64,000 nt of DNA, taken from the NCBI RefSeq assembly GCF_003481705.1, contig NZ_QULN01000003.1, positions 310,001-374,000 on the forward strand. Reading direction: 5' to 3'. The translations under genes and the position numbers were made by a program. The notes under the pieces are model-generated. The model was given only the letters and a program-made list of their open reading frames with translations. It had not been told where the DNA came from and did no database searches. Positions 15,028 through 24,225 of this stretch are shown piece by piece. This DNA comes from Butyricicoccus sp. OM04-18BH. GTDB taxonomy: Bacteria; Bacillota; Clostridia; Oscillospirales; Butyricicoccaceae. Numbering within the stretch: the stretch's first letter is position 1; each line of letters starts with the position of its first letter.

Positions 15028-15573
15028 ATGAAATGCGAAAAATGCGGCAAGAATGAAGCAACCATGTATTATAAGGAAACCGTAAACGGTGTCACCCGCG
15101 AAATGCATCTGTGCCCGGAGTGCGCGAAGAAGGAAAATCTCGGCGGCGCGTTCGAGAGCGCGTTTCAGTCGATGAACCACTTCTGGAGCGATCCGTTCCA
15201 TTCGTTCCTCGGCGGCGGCTTCGGCAGCCTGTGGAACGATATGCTGGGCGAAGCGGCTCCGACCGCTACCCTGCTCGGCACCGAGCGCAAGTGCCCGACC
15301 TGCGGCATGACCGAGAGCGAGCTGCGGCGCACCGGCCGCGTCGGCTGCCCGGACTGCTATGCCACCTTCGCGGATATTCTGAATCCGTATGTCCAGAAGA
15401 TCCACGGCGCGACGCGCCATATCGGCACCGCACCGGCGGCGCCCGAACAGCCGAAGGCCGATCCGGTCGCTGACCTCAAGGCGCAGCTGAAGGCGGCTGT
15501 CGAAAGCGAAGATTACGAGCGCGCAGCAAGCCTGCGCGATGAGATCCGCAGAATGGAGGGCGAACAGAAATGA
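15028..15573 (+). CDS. mcsA: Protein-arginine kinase activator McsA
   Basis: A zinc-binding adaptor that activates the arginine kinase McsB and takes part in CtsR release. It has 181 residues. Four CxxC pairs are visible: CEKC (3-6), CPEC (~31-34), CPTC (~90-93) and CPDC (~109-112). A C-terminal UVR motif follows (LKAQLKAAVESEDYERAASLRDEIRRMEGE), as in McsA and UvrB/C. The linker between the zinc pairs (FHSFLGGGFGSLWNDMLGEA) is low-complexity and variable. GGAG precedes the start. Its stop overlaps the mcsB start by four bases (ATGA), indicating translational coupling. Confidence 0.95.
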   Translation: MKCEKCGKNEATMYYKETVNGVTREMHLCPECAKKENLGGAFESAFQSMNHFWSDPFHSFLGGGFGSLWNDMLGEAAPTATLLGTERKCPTCGMTESELRRTGRVGCPDCYATFADILNPYVQKIHGATRHIGTAPAAPEQPKADPVADLKAQLKAAVESEDYERAASLRDEIRRMEGEQK

Positions 15574-16571
15574 GTATGTTTGAGATTCACGGCGGCTTCA
15601 CCGGTCTGGCAGCATCCAGCCGTGTGCGCCTTGCACGAAATATAAAAGGTTATCCGTTCCGTCTGACCGAACAGCAGCACAGCGAGATCGCTGATAAGGT
15701 TTTCGCCGCGCTGAAGGAAAATCCGACCATCGGTCCGGAATTTGAGAAGAAGCAGATCATCCCCCGCTCGACCGAAGCGTCCCGTCTGGTCGAGGAGCAC
15801 CTGATTTCCCCGGAGCTCGCGCAGAACGGCGGCTGGCTGATCGTTTCTAAGGACGGCGGCGTGTCCATCATGATCGGCGAGGAGGATCACCTCCGTTTGC
15901 AGGTCATCGGCACCGGCCTTTGCCCGAAGGAATGCCTCGAGACGGCAAACCGCGTTGCGTCGCTCATCGAATCGGCGCTGCCGTTCGCGTATGACGAGCG
16001 CCTCGGCTATCTGACCGCCTGCCCGACCAACATCGGCACCGGCCTGCGCGCGTCCATCATGCTGCATCTGCCCATGCTGACCGCGACCGGCCAGATGGAC
16101 CGCATCATCGGCTACGCAGGCAGCCGCGGCTGTGCGGTGCGCGGCACCTACGGCGAAGGCTCGCAGGCTGTCGGCGGCTTCTATCAGGTCTCCAATCAGA
16201 TCACCCTCGGTGCGTCTGCCGCAGAGCTGACCGACAAGCTGGTAGAAACGGCTACCACCATCATCGACGCCGAAAAGAAGGCACGCGAACAGGTGCGCAG
16301 CCAGAATGAACCGGCGCTGCGCGACCAGATCTACCGCGCGGCCGGCACACTCAGAAGCGCCCACCTCATCGAGAGCAGCGAAGCGGTCGAGTGCATCTCG
16401 AATGTGCTCATCGGCTTGCAGATGGGCTTCCTGTCCGGCATGGACGCACAGAAGCTGTACTCGCTCGAGGAGCATATCCGCCCGGCCATGCTGACCGGCG
16501 CGCCGCAGGACCGCGACAGGAAGCGTGCGGAAATGCTGCGTGAAGCGGCAAAGAGCATTCAGTTCAACTGA
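15570..16571 (+). CDS. mcsB: Protein-arginine kinase McsB
   Basis: It phosphorylates arginine residues in proteins, marking them for ClpC-ClpP. It has 333 residues and the phosphagen-kinase catalytic fold: SSRVRLARNIKGYPF (~14-28, phosphate-binding arginines), EEDHLRLQ with the catalytic Glu (~105), and the nucleotide loop RGTYGEGSQAVGGFYQVSNQ near residue 190. The C-terminal region binds phosphoarginine in the family. It is translationally coupled to mcsA and lies between mcsA and clpC, so activator, kinase, repressor and unfoldase are one regulatory unit. Confidence 0.96.
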   Translation: MSMFEIHGGFTGLAASSRVRLARNIKGYPFRLTEQQHSEIADKVFAALKENPTIGPEFEKKQIIPRSTEASRLVEEHLISPELAQNGGWLIVSKDGGVSIMIGEEDHLRLQVIGTGLCPKECLETANRVASLIESALPFAYDERLGYLTACPTNIGTGLRASIMLHLPMLTATGQMDRIIGYAGSRGCAVRGTYGEGSQAVGGFYQVSNQITLGASAAELTDKLVETATTIIDAEKKAREQVRSQNEPALRDQIYRAAGTLRSAHLIESSEAVECISNVLIGLQMGFLSGMDAQKLYSLEEHIRPAMLTGAPQDRDRKRAEMLREAAKSIQFN

Positions 16572-16640
16572 TTTCTGCTTTCACAGGGACGTTTTATCCC
16601 AAATCAAGATATCTTTCTACTCTGAAAGGAGTGTTAATTT

Positions 16641-19115
16641 ATGTTCTATCAGAATCGTTTTACCGAGCGTGCCCGTCAGGCACTGACTCTTGCACAGGAA
16701 GCGGCCGCATCGTTCGGCCACAGCTACATCGGCTCGGAGCATCTGCTGCTCGGCCTGCTGCGTGAAGGCGGCGGCCCGGCAGCCAAGGCGCTGTCTGCCG
16801 CCGGCGTGACCGACGAGGCGCTCGTTAAGCAGATCGAAGAGCTGTCCGGCCGCGGCACGCCCGACGCTGCCGCCCCGCAGGGCATGACGCCGCGCACCAA
16901 GCGCATCATCGAGCTGTCCGTACAGTCCGCGAACGAGATGGGCACCGGCTATGTCGGCACCGAGCATCTGCTGCTCGGCATCCTGCGCGAAGGCCAGAAC
17001 GTCGCGCTGACCGCACTGGCAAATCTGAAAATCACCCCGGAGATCCTTGTTCGCAAGCTGAACGAGGCGCTCGGCGGCGCACAGGACGGCGTCTCCGGCG
17101 AGACCGGCGCCTCCGCAGGCGGCGCTGACAGCAAGGATGCACTCGCCCAGTTCGGCCGCGACCTGACCGCCGCAGCCAAGGAAGGCAAGCTCGATCCGGT
17201 CATCGGCCGCTCGAAGGAAATCCAGCGCGTCATCCAGATCCTGTCCCGCCGCACCAAGAACAACCCGGCGCTGATCGGTGATCCGGGCGTCGGCAAGACC
17301 GCCGTTGTCGAAGGTCTTGCTCAGAAGATCGTATCCGGCGACGTTCCGGAGACCCTCAAGGGCAAACGCATCATCTCGCTCGATCTGACCGGCATGATCG
17401 CGGGCACCAAGTACCGCGGCGAGTTCGAGGAGCGCATCAAGAAGGTCATCGAAGAACTGACCGCCAAGAAGGACACCATCCTGTTCATCGATGAGATGCA
17501 CATGCTGATGGGCGCAGGCGCAGCTGAGGGCGCGGCAGACGCTGCCAACATCCTCAAGCCGGCTCTGAGCCGCGGCGAGGTGCAGGTCATCGGCGCGACC
17601 ACGCTCGATGAGTACCGCAAGAACATCGAGAAGGACGCTGCACTCGAGCGTCGTTTCCAGCCGGTACAGGTCGGCGAGCCGTCCGCTGAAGATGCCGTCG
17701 AAATCCTGAAGGGTCTGCGCGACAAGTATGAAGCACACCACCGCATCAAGATTCCGGATGAGGCCATCGAAGCCGCTGTCAAGCTGTCCGTCCGCTACGT
17801 CACCGGCCGTTACCTGCCGGATAAGGCAATCGATGTTCTTGATGAAGCCTGCTCGCGCGTTCGCCTGTCCACGCTGACCGCTCCCCCGGACCTCAAGCAG
17901 CTTGAGGACGAGATCGCAGCCGTTGCTGCGAAGAAGGAGGAGGCTGTCAAGGGTCAGGACTACGAGAACGCTGCCAAGCTGCGCGACGAGGAGAAATCCA
18001 AGCGCGAGGCTCTGGAGGCTCGCAAGAAGGAGTGGGCTGACCAGCAGACCAAGTCCCACGGTGCTGTCACCGAGGACGACATTGCAGCCGTTATCTCCGG
18101 CTGGACCGGCGTTCCGGTCGCTCAGCTGACCGAGGACGAGGGTCAGCGCCTGCTGCACCTCGAGGATACGCTGCACAAGCGCGTCATCAGCCAGAGCGAA
18201 GCCGTCACCGCGGTTTCCAAGGCCATCCGCCGCAGCCGTGTCGGCCTGCGCGACCCGAAGCGCCCGATCGGTTCGTTCCTGTTCCTCGGTCCTACCGGCG
18301 TCGGCAAGACCGAGCTGAGCAAGGCGTTGGCAGAAGCGATGTTCGGCGATGAGAATGCGCTGATCCGTATCGATATGTCCGAATACATGGAGAAGCACGC
18401 CGTTTCCCGTATGATCGGTTCGCCTCCGGGATATGTCGGCTACGATGAGGGCGGCCAGCTTTCCGAAAAGGTCCGCCGTCATCCGTACTCGGTCGTCCTG
18501 TTCGATGAGATCGAAAAGGCGCACCCGGATGTGTTCAACATCCTGCTGCAAATCCTTGAAGATGGTATCCTGACCGACGGTCAGGGCCGCCATGTGGACT
18601 TCAAGAACACCATCATCATCATGACCTCCAACATCGGCGCACAGAAGATCACCGGTTCCGGCCGCAAGTCGCTCGGCTTCGCGGACGGCAAGCCGGAGAA
18701 CACCGCTGAGCGCACCTTTGAGCAGATCAAGGAGGATGTCATGGGCGAGCTGAAGAACGCAGTTCGTCCGGAGTTCCTCAACCGTATTGATGACATCATC
18801 GTGTTCAACCGTCTGAACGAGGACGAAATCGCCCAGATCGCGGACGGTATGCTGCGCAAGGTCGCTGAACGCATGAAGGACATGGAGATCAGCATGACCT
18901 GGACCGAGGCCGCCAAGAAGCACCTTGCCAAGGCCGGCTTTGACCCGGTTTACGGCGCCCGTCCGCTGCGCCGCGCCGTCACGAATGAGGTCGAGGACCT
19001 TGTCGCTGAGGAGTCCCTCGAGGGCAGGATCGGCAAGGGCAGCGAGGTCGTACTCGATGCCGAGAACGACAAGCTCGTGCTCAAGACCAAGGGCGCTGAG
19101 ACCAAGGCTGAATAA
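16641..19115 (+). CDS. clpC: ATP-dependent Clp protease ATP-binding subunit ClpC
   Basis: A hexameric AAA+ unfoldase that feeds substrates to ClpP in the cytosol. It has 824 residues. Two Clp N repeats (about 1-75 and 78-148; [13 protein letters not shown] and [13 protein letters not shown]) are followed by AAA-1 with Walker A GDPGVGKT near 214. The middle domain holds a UVR-like motif ([19 protein letters not shown], ~440) where McsB/MecA act. AAA-2 has Walker [10 protein letters not shown] near 552 and Walker [17 protein letters not shown]-terminal ClpB-D2-like domain ([13 protein letters not shown]) ends it. AAAGGAG precedes the ATG. It is the last gene of the CtsR operon. Confidence 0.97.
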   Translation: MFYQNRFTERARQALTLAQEAAASFGHSYIGSEHLLLGLLREGGGPAAKALSAAGVTDEALVKQIEELSGRGTPDAAAPQGMTPRTKRIIELSVQSANEMGTGYVGTEHLLLGILREGQNVALTALANLKITPEILVRKLNEALGGAQDGVSGETGASAGGADSKDALAQFGRDLTAAAKEGKLDPVIGRSKEIQRVIQILSRRTKNNPALIGDPGVGKTAVVEGLAQKIVSGDVPETLKGKRIISLDLTGMIAGTKYRGEFEERIKKVIEELTAKKDTILFIDEMHMLMGAGAAEGAADAANILKPALSRGEVQVIGATTLDEYRKNIEKDAALERRFQPVQVGEPSAEDAVEILKGLRDKYEAHHRIKIPDEAIEAAVKLSVRYVTGRYLPDKAIDVLDEACSRVRLSTLTAPPDLKQLEDEIAAVAAKKEEAVKGQDYENAAKLRDEEKSKREALEARKKEWADQQTKSHGAVTEDDIAAVISGWTGVPVAQLTEDEGQRLLHLEDTLHKRVISQSEAVTAVSKAIRRSRVGLRDPKRPIGSFLFLGPTGVGKTELSKALAEAMFGDENALIRIDMSEYMEKHAVSRMIGSPPGYVGYDEGGQLSEKVRRHPYSVVLFDEIEKAHPDVFNILLQILEDGILTDGQGRHVDFKNTIIIMTSNIGAQKITGSGRKSLGFADGKPENTAERTFEQIKEDVMGELKNAVRPEFLNRIDDIIVFNRLNEDEIAQIADGMLRKVAERMKDMEISMTWTEAAKKHLAKAGFDPVYGARPLRRAVTNEVEDLVAEESLEGRIGKGSEVVLDAENDKLVLKTKGAETKAE

Positions 19116-19145
19116 GCCTTGAGCCAGCAGTTCTCCATCTTAACG

Positions 19146-19177
19146 AAAAAACCAGGGCGTATGTCCCTGGTTTTTTT
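19146..19177 (+). terminator. Intrinsic terminator of the ctsR-clpC operon
   Basis: AAAAAACCAGGG / CCCTGGTTTTTTT with loop CGTATGT; seven U follow the stem on the + strand. Confidence 0.92.
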
Positions 19178-19222
19178 CATTTGAACAGCAAACGCCTTTC
19201 ATGCGCGCTGCCGCGCGTCAGC
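19178..19222 (-). repeat. Partial copy of the structured repeat (hairpins a and b)
   Basis: The minus strand reads CGCGCGGCAGCGCGCAT, an exact 17-nt match to the start of repeat A, then AAA...GTTTG-N5-CAAA in place of hairpin b. It lies between the clpC and fba terminators. Confidence 0.55.
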
Positions 19223-19252
19223 AAAAAAAGACCTCCCATCGGGAGGTCTTTT
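19223..19252 (-). terminator. Intrinsic terminator of fba
   Basis: AAGACCTCCC-ATC-GGGAGGTCTT, followed by seven U on the minus strand. Confidence 0.9.
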
Positions 19253-19271
19253 CAGCTTTCAGTTCAGCAGA

Positions 19272-20240
19272 TTAAGCCTTGCCGTTGCAGCCCAGAACGT
19301 TGATCAGCTTGTGGGTGACCATGTCCTTGACAGCCTGACGAGCCGGCTTCAGGTACTGACGCGGATCGAAGTGATCCGGATGCTCGTCGAAGTGCTCGCG
19401 GATAGAAGCGGTGATAGCCAGACGAATATCGGAATCGATATTGATCTTGCAGACGGACAGCTGTGCAGCATGACGGAGCTCTTCCTCCGGAATGCCGATT
19501 GCATCCGGCATCTTGCCGCCGTGAGCGTTGATCTTGTCAACGAACTCGCGCGGAACAGAGGAGGAACCGTGCAGAACGATCGGGAAGCCCGGCAGACGCT
19601 TGGAAACTTCCTCGAGTACGTCGAAACGCAGCGGAGGCGGAACGAGGATGCCCTGCTCGTTGCGGGTGCACTGCTCCGGGGTGAACTTGTAAGCGCCGTG
19701 AGAGGTGCCGATTGCGATAGCCAGAGAGTCACAGCCGGTGCGGGTTACGAACTCCTCAACCTCTTCCGGATGGGTGTAGGAGGAATCCTCAGCAGAAACC
19801 TTTACGTCATCCTCAACGCCGGCCAGAGTGCCGAGCTCAGCCTCAACGACAACGCCGTGAGCGTGAGCGTACTCTACGACCTTCTTGGTCTCCTCAACGT
19901 TCTCGTCGAACGGACGGGAGGAGCAGTCGATCATGACGGAAGTGAAGCCGCCGTCGATGCAGGACTTGCAGGTCTCGAAGTCCGGGCCGTGGTCCAGATG
20001 CAGGGCGATCGGAATATCCGGGCACTCCTTAACAGCTGCCTCTACCATCTTTACGAGGTAGGTGTGGTTAGCGTAAGCGCGTGCGCCCTTGGATACCTGA
20101 AGAACGACAGGAGCGTGCTGCTCCTGGCAAGCCTCGGTGATACCCTGAACGATCTCCATGTTGTTCACGTTGAAAGCGCCGACAGCGTAGCCGCCGTCAT
20201 AAGCCTTCTTGAACATCTCAGTAGTAGTAACTAAAGGCAT
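19272..20240 (-). CDS. fba: Class II fructose-bisphosphate aldolase
   Basis: It cleaves fructose 1,6-bisphosphate to DHAP and glyceraldehyde 3-phosphate using Zn2+. It has 322 residues. Class II marks: GYAVGAFNVNNMEI (~18-31), LHLDHGPDFETC with the catalytic Asp and a zinc His, EAELGTLAGVEDDV with the zinc Glu, AIAIGTSHGAYKF with a zinc His, VLHGSSSVPREFV, and KINIDSDIR near the C terminus. Start ATG 20240 follows AGGAAG; an in-frame ATG 78 bases upstream would add an unrelated hydrophobic stretch and overlap the promoter. It is divergent from the PPi-type phosphofructokinase gene, giving adjacent glycolytic steps. Confidence 0.97.
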   Translation of the reverse strand: MPLVTTTEMFKKAYDGGYAVGAFNVNNMEIVQGITEACQEQHAPVVLQVSKGARAYANHTYLVKMVEAAVKECPDIPIALHLDHGPDFETCKSCIDGGFTSVMIDCSSRPFDENVEETKKVVEYAHAHGVVVEAELGTLAGVEDDVKVSAEDSSYTHPEEVEEFVTRTGCDSLAIAIGTSHGAYKFTPEQCTRNEQGILVPPPLRFDVLEEVSKRLPGFPIVLHGSSSVPREFVDKINAHGGKMPDAIGIPEEELRHAAQLSVCKINIDSDIRLAITASIREHFDEHPDHFDPRQYLKPARQAVKDMVTHKLINVLGCNGKA

Positions 20241-20289
20241 GGGAAAACTTCCTTTCTGATAAAAGCTGAATCTTAAAAATTCTGCTTTT

Positions 20290-20318
20290 ATTTTATCAGT
20301 TACCCCCGGTAAAATCAA
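20290..20318 (-). promoter_or_regulatory. Promoter of fba
   Basis: TTGATT (20313-20318), 17 bp and TAAAAT (20290-20295). Confidence 0.7.
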
Positions 20319-20398
20319 GTGTATATCAAAAAAATCCTGTCTTTTTTTCCGCAGCTCTACATAAAATCGTGAAAACTGCCGAAAACTTCGGATAACGA

Positions 20399-20427
20399 TT
20401 GATTTTTTTCACGTTATATGGTACTCT
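20399..20427 (+). promoter_or_regulatory. Tentative promoter of the phosphofructokinase gene
   Basis: TTGATT (20399-20404), 17 bp and TACTCT (20422-20427). The -10 is poor and other choices exist in the AT-rich stretch. Confidence 0.35.
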
Positions 20428-20489
20428 TTATACGTAAGAAAATGCAGCGAGATATCTCTGTGTTTTAATTTGTTAGGAGGTTTATCATT

Positions 20490-21731
20490 ATGAGCGAACT
20501 GAAAGGCGCTTGCGTCATCGGTCAGTCGGGCGGCCCGACTTCCGTAATCAACTCTTCTGTTCTGGGTGCGCTGGAGGCGGCGCTGGACAACCCGTCCATC
20601 ACCCGCGTATTCGGCATGGCACACGGCATCAAGGGTCTGCTGAACGACGATCTGTATGATATCGACAAGGAAGACCGCGACGAGCTGGCTCTTCTGCGCT
20701 ACACCCCGTCCTCTGCTCTGGGCTCCTGCCGCTACAAGCTGGCTGATCCGGACGTAGACGATACCGATTACAAGCGTATTCTTGAGATCTTCAAGAAGTA
20801 CGACATCCGCTACTTCTTCTACAACGGCGGCAACGACTCCATGGATACCTGCAACAAGGTCTCCAAGTATATGATGAAGTCCGGCTACGAGTGCCGCGTC
20901 ATGGGCATTCCGAAGACCATCGACAACGACCTGTTCGGCACCGACCACTGCCCGGGCTTCGCTTCCGCAGCCAAGTACATCGCTACTTCCTGCATGGAGA
21001 TCTATCAGGACGCTCGCGTATACGACACCGGCATGGTCTGCGTCGTAGAGATCATGGGCCGTCACGCTGGCTGGCTGGCTGGCGCTGCCGGTCTGGCTAC
21101 CGCTATGGGCGCAGGTCCGGATCTGGTTTACCTGCCGGAGACCGACTTCGACATGAAGAAGTTCCTGGCTGACGTCAAGAAGATCTACGACGAGAAGGGC
21201 AACTGCCTCGTTGCTGTATCCGAGGGCATCCACTACGCTGACGGCTCCTTCGTATCCGAGGCTAAGACCTCTGCTACCGACGGCTTCGGCCATGCACAGC
21301 TCGGCGGTCTGGCTTCCATGCTGGCAGACACCGTAAAGAACGAGCTGGGCTGCAAGGTCCGCGGCATCGAGCTCAGTCTGCTCCAGCGCTGCGCTGCACA
21401 CTGCGCTTCCAAGACCGACGTAGACGAGTCCTACATGTCCGGCAAGGCTGCTGTTGAGAACGCAGTTGCAGGCAAGACCGACTACATGCCGGGCTTCAAG
21501 TGCACCCGCGACGAGAACGGCTACAAGTGCGAGATCGAGCTGCTCCCGCTTTCTGAAGTTGCGAACACCGAGAAGAAGGTTCCGCGCGACTGGATCAACG
21601 AGGAAGGCAACGGCGTTACTCAGGCATTTGTTGACTACGCTCTGCCGCTCATCGAGGGCGAGAACGTTGGCCCGAAGCAGTCCGGCCTGCCGCGCTTTGC
21701 AAAGCTGAAGAAGATCAAGGCTGAGGCTTAA
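20490..21731 (+). CDS. pfp: 6-phosphofructokinase, probably PPi-dependent
   Basis: It phosphorylates fructose 6-phosphate at C1. The 413-residue length and motifs match the PFK superfamily. The N-terminal phosphate loop is GQSGGPTSVINSS; the donor site reads GGNDSMDT, with Asp where ATP-PFKs have Gly; the next motif is PKTIDND, with Lys instead of the Gly of ATP enzymes. Asp plus Lys at these places is the accepted signature for pyrophosphate as donor. Also seen are EIMGRHAGWLAG and GHAQLGG. AGGAGG precedes the start. It is divergent from fba. With ppdK in the same window this supports PPi-linked glycolysis. Confidence 0.93.
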   Translation: MSELKGACVIGQSGGPTSVINSSVLGALEAALDNPSITRVFGMAHGIKGLLNDDLYDIDKEDRDELALLRYTPSSALGSCRYKLADPDVDDTDYKRILEIFKKYDIRYFFYNGGNDSMDTCNKVSKYMMKSGYECRVMGIPKTIDNDLFGTDHCPGFASAAKYIATSCMEIYQDARVYDTGMVCVVEIMGRHAGWLAGAAGLATAMGAGPDLVYLPETDFDMKKFLADVKKIYDEKGNCLVAVSEGIHYADGSFVSEAKTSATDGFGHAQLGGLASMLADTVKNELGCKVRGIELSLLQRCAAHCASKTDVDESYMSGKAAVENAVAGKTDYMPGFKCTRDENGYKCEIELLPLSEVANTEKKVPRDWINEEGNGVTQAFVDYALPLIEGENVGPKQSGLPRFAKLKKIKAEA

Positions 21732-21771
21732 TCTTACAATCGCATAGCTCACACCATGCGGTGTGTGGTGG

Positions 21772-21811
21772 AACGGGTAGAGCCGCATGGCTCTGCCCGT
21801 TTGCCTTTTTT
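21772..21811 (+). terminator. Terminator-like hairpin after the phosphofructokinase gene
   Basis: AACGGGTAGAGCC-GCAT-GGCTCTGCCCGTT, then TGCC and six T. It ends about 18 nt before the next start codon, so read-through or an unseen promoter is needed for the following two genes. Confidence 0.8.
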
Positions 21812-21828
21812 CAGGGGAGAATATAGAA

Positions 21829-22500
21829 ATGGAAAAGAAAAAAGATGCAAAAAGAACGTTTACGATCGCAGCGCTTGTCGTGTGGCTCGTGGTGAGCCTC
21901 ATCGGTACTTACTTTTATATAGACTTTGGCGGCGCGCTTGGCGACAGCCGCATTTTCCTGTGGCTCTATGCACCTGTCATCCTGTTCGCGTCGCGCTTTG
22001 CGGCAAGACGCGAGGGGGCGGAATTGAACCGTCTGAGTCAGGTGATCGTCACCTTCGGCTGCGGCGGCCTCATCTATCTCATGCTCGTGCTGGGATATAA
22101 TCCGCTCTGCGAGGTCTGGTTCTGGGTCATCATTATCATGCTTGTATTTGGTTGTGTTGTGAAAATCCTCGGTCTTGAGTCCATGCTCCATCCGCCGAAG
22201 GGCTGTGATTCCGCTTACGTCGTGATCCTGCTGTACTGCTCGTACCTGATCGCGATCGTCGGTCTTTCGGTCGTGATGCACCCGCTGAGCGTCAGCCAGA
22301 TCCGCGTCGTCGGCGAGGCGGAAGGCTATCAGTATATCGGATGGACGGACGGCAACCGTGATATATGTCCGCTCGGCACCTATCTCTTTGCCGACCAGGA
22401 CGGCAATATGTACTATTATTATGATGCGGTTACCGGCAAGATCGCCGATCATCAGACCATCGGTCAGCTGCTCGACCAGTTTTACGAGCCAATGAAGTGA
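21829..22500 (+). CDS. Integral membrane protein of unknown function, 223 residues
   Basis: I do not recognise a family. After a basic N terminus (MEKKKDAKR) there are four or five hydrophobic segments: near 12-32, 43-56, 70-90, 95-115 and 130-150. A C-terminal soluble tail of about 65 residues follows, rich in Tyr and acidic residues (GYQYIGWTDGNRD, QDGNMYYYYDAVTGKI). The tail would lie on one membrane face and resembles a small beta domain. The start is set by GGGGAG ten bases upstream. A B3/4-domain gene follows after 16 bases, so they are likely co-transcribed. Confidence 0.7.
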   Translation: MEKKKDAKRTFTIAALVVWLVVSLIGTYFYIDFGGALGDSRIFLWLYAPVILFASRFAARREGAELNRLSQVIVTFGCGGLIYLMLVLGYNPLCEVWFWVIIIMLVFGCVVKILGLESMLHPPKGCDSAYVVILLYCSYLIAIVGLSVVMHPLSVSQIRVVGEAEGYQYIGWTDGNRDICPLGTYLFADQDGNMYYYYDAVTGKIADHQTIGQLLDQFYEPMK

Positions 22501-22516
22501 GAAAGGAAAGCGTTCC

Positions 22517-23173
22517 ATGTTTGACATCGGCAAGGACCAGAGCTTTGCTTCGCGCGGCATCCCGCTCGGCATTCTCGAGGTAAAGTATCCGGTGGAGGGC
22601 TGCGGCAGAGCCGCGCTCCATGCGCTCGTCGAGCGCGAGCTCGCGGCGCTCCGCGAGAGATACGCGGATTACGACCGCAAGGCCGTGTTCGGTGAAAACC
22701 CCTATTTCCGCTTTTTCCGCAAGTTCAAAAAGACCTATCCGGTCATGCAGCAGTTCGAGACCGTGATGTTCAAGGGTCGTCCCTTCCCGGAGGAGGACCC
22801 GGTGACGGCGGTGCCGTTCCTGCTCGAGCTTACGACGTTCGTCCTGTCCGGCACACACGACATCGACCGCATCGACGGCCCGCTGACCATCTTCACGCCG
22901 GACGCGAAGCTGCCGTTTGACGGCATGCGGGGCGACAGCACGCATACCTATCCGAACGATATCTGCGGCCGCGACGATACCGGCATCATTTTCAGCATGA
23001 TTGCGGGCGCGGACAGCCGCACCTGTGTCCATCCGGACAGCCGTCATGTGTTCTACCCGGTGTTCGGGACGCCGGATATCGCCCCGGCGCTCATCGAGGA
23101 CGCGCTCGAAACGCTTTCCGGCTTCGTCCGCACCATCTGTCCCGGCGCGAAAACGGAAAGCGCCATGCTCTAA
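22517..23173 (+). CDS. B3/B4 tRNA-binding-domain protein (stand-alone)
   Basis: 218 residues resembling the B3/4 domain of phenylalanyl-tRNA synthetase beta chain as a free-standing protein. The pattern LSGTHDIDRIDGPLTI, FDGMRGDS, the GRDDTGIIFSMIAGADSRTCVHPDSRH stretch and a final helix fits the domain, which in PheT edits mischarged Tyr-tRNA(Phe). Free-standing members are proposed to be editing or amino-acid-related enzymes, but their substrates are mostly unknown. The start follows AAAGGAAAG. It ends at a strong terminator. My family call rests on motif resemblance from memory, so it is moderate. Confidence 0.6.
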   Translation: MFDIGKDQSFASRGIPLGILEVKYPVEGCGRAALHALVERELAALRERYADYDRKAVFGENPYFRFFRKFKKTYPVMQQFETVMFKGRPFPEEDPVTAVPFLLELTTFVLSGTHDIDRIDGPLTIFTPDAKLPFDGMRGDSTHTYPNDICGRDDTGIIFSMIAGADSRTCVHPDSRHVFYPVFGTPDIAPALIEDALETLSGFVRTICPGAKTESAML

Positions 23174-23186
23174 TTTCAGAACAGCA

Positions 23187-23219
23187 AAAGACCACAGTCA
23201 TGTGCTGACTGTGGTCTTT
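23187..23219 (+). terminator. Intrinsic terminator of the B3/4 gene
   Basis: A perfect 14-bp stem, AAAGACCACAGTCA with its complement, and loop TGTGC; symmetric A/T tails make it bidirectional. Confidence 0.85.
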
Positions 23220-23254
23220 CTATTGTCTATAAAATTTATTTTCATGCAAAACAG

Positions 23255-23293
23255 CTGTCGCGCGGCAGCGTGCATTCAGTTTCCCGACAGCTT
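23255..23293 (-). terminator. 3' hairpin of the por operon with repeat module a
   Basis: Directly after the porB TAA, the minus strand reads AGCTGTCG...CGACAGCT enclosing GCACGCTGCCGCGC, then GTTTTGC. The inner part (CGCGCGGCAGCGTGCAT on +) is a near copy of hairpin a of repeats A and B, and TAAGCTGTCG also ends the protease gene at 27999. Confidence 0.6.
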
Positions 23294-24224
23294 ACTTTCC
23301 GCAGCGTGCGAGGAGCTTTTCCCACTTCTCGTCTACATACTGCTGTGCAGCCTCGATGGTCCACTCGTTGCCCGGCTTGAAGCAGTGCTTGAAGCGACCC
23401 TGGAGCTTCATGAACTCCTCGACCGGCAGCTTTTTCTTCGGCATGTAGTTCAGATGCCATTCGCCGTCGATGATCTCGTACAGCGGCCAGACGCAGGTCT
23501 CGACTGCCATTTTGCAGATCTCGGGGAGCATCTCGGTCGGATACTGCCAGCCGCGCGGACACGGAGACATGACGTTGACGAACGCCGGACCTTCAGTGTA
23601 GATCGCGCGGTGCGCTTTTTCGTGGAAGTCCTTGAAGTTGCCGAGAAAGGTGGTCTGGGCAACATACGGGATGTTGTGCGCCGCCATGATCTCGGTCAGG
23701 TCCTTCTTGTTCTGCTTCTTGCCGACCGAGCAGGAGCCAGACGGCGTGGTGGTCGCGCTGGCGAAGCGCGGCGTCGAGGACGAGCGCTGAATGCCGGTGT
23801 TCATGTACGCCTCGTTGTCGTAGCAGAAGTACACCATGTCGTGACCGCGCTCCATCGCGCCGGAGAGCGACTGGAAGCCGATGTCGTAGGTGCCGCCGTC
23901 GCCGCCGATGGCGAGGAACTTGTAGGTATCGTCGATCTTGCCGCGGCGCTTCATAACGTTGTACGCCGCCTCAACACCGCCGCAGGTCGCCGCTGCGTTC
24001 TCGAAAGCGGAGTGGATGTAGGAGTCCTCCCACGCGGTGAACGGATACAGGAACGAGGAAACCTCGAGGCAGGAGGTCGCGTTGCAGACGACCGCTTTGT
24101 CGCCCTCGTCGAGCGCGCGCATCATGCCGCGGCAGACCAGACCCGCGCCGCAGCCGGCACACAGACGGTGGCCGCCGACGAAACGCTCCGGCTTGGAAAG
24201 TTCAACCTTGTGATTATATGCCAT
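23292..24224 (-). CDS. porB: 2-oxoacid:ferredoxin oxidoreductase, beta (TPP) subunit
   Basis: The subunit that binds thiamine diphosphate and one [4Fe-4S] cluster in the oxidative decarboxylation of a 2-oxoacid to acyl-CoA with ferredoxin reduction. It has 310 residues. The Cys pair is in HRLCAGCGAG (~22-31), with further Cys in VVCNATSC. The TPP motif runs from GGDGGTYDIG (~105) to CYDNEAYMNTG. Start ATG 24224 follows GGAGG and lies one base after the porA stop. It is the last gene of porG-D-A-B. Whether it acts on pyruvate or on branched 2-oxoacids is not fixed by the sequence; the Ile T-box leader favours a link to isoleucine. Confidence 0.92.
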   Translation of the reverse strand: MAYNHKVELSKPERFVGGHRLCAGCGAGLVCRGMMRALDEGDKAVVCNATSCLEVSSFLYPFTAWEDSYIHSAFENAAATCGGVEAAYNVMKRRGKIDDTYKFLAIGGDGGTYDIGFQSLSGAMERGHDMVYFCYDNEAYMNTGIQRSSSTPRFASATTTPSGSCSVGKKQNKKDLTEIMAAHNIPYVAQTTFLGNFKDFHEKAHRAIYTEGPAFVNVMSPCPRGWQYPTEMLPEICKMAVETCVWPLYEIIDGEWHLNYMPKKKLPVEEFMKLQGRFKHCFKPGNEWTIEAAQQYVDEKWEKLLARCGK

Positions 24225-24225
24225 T

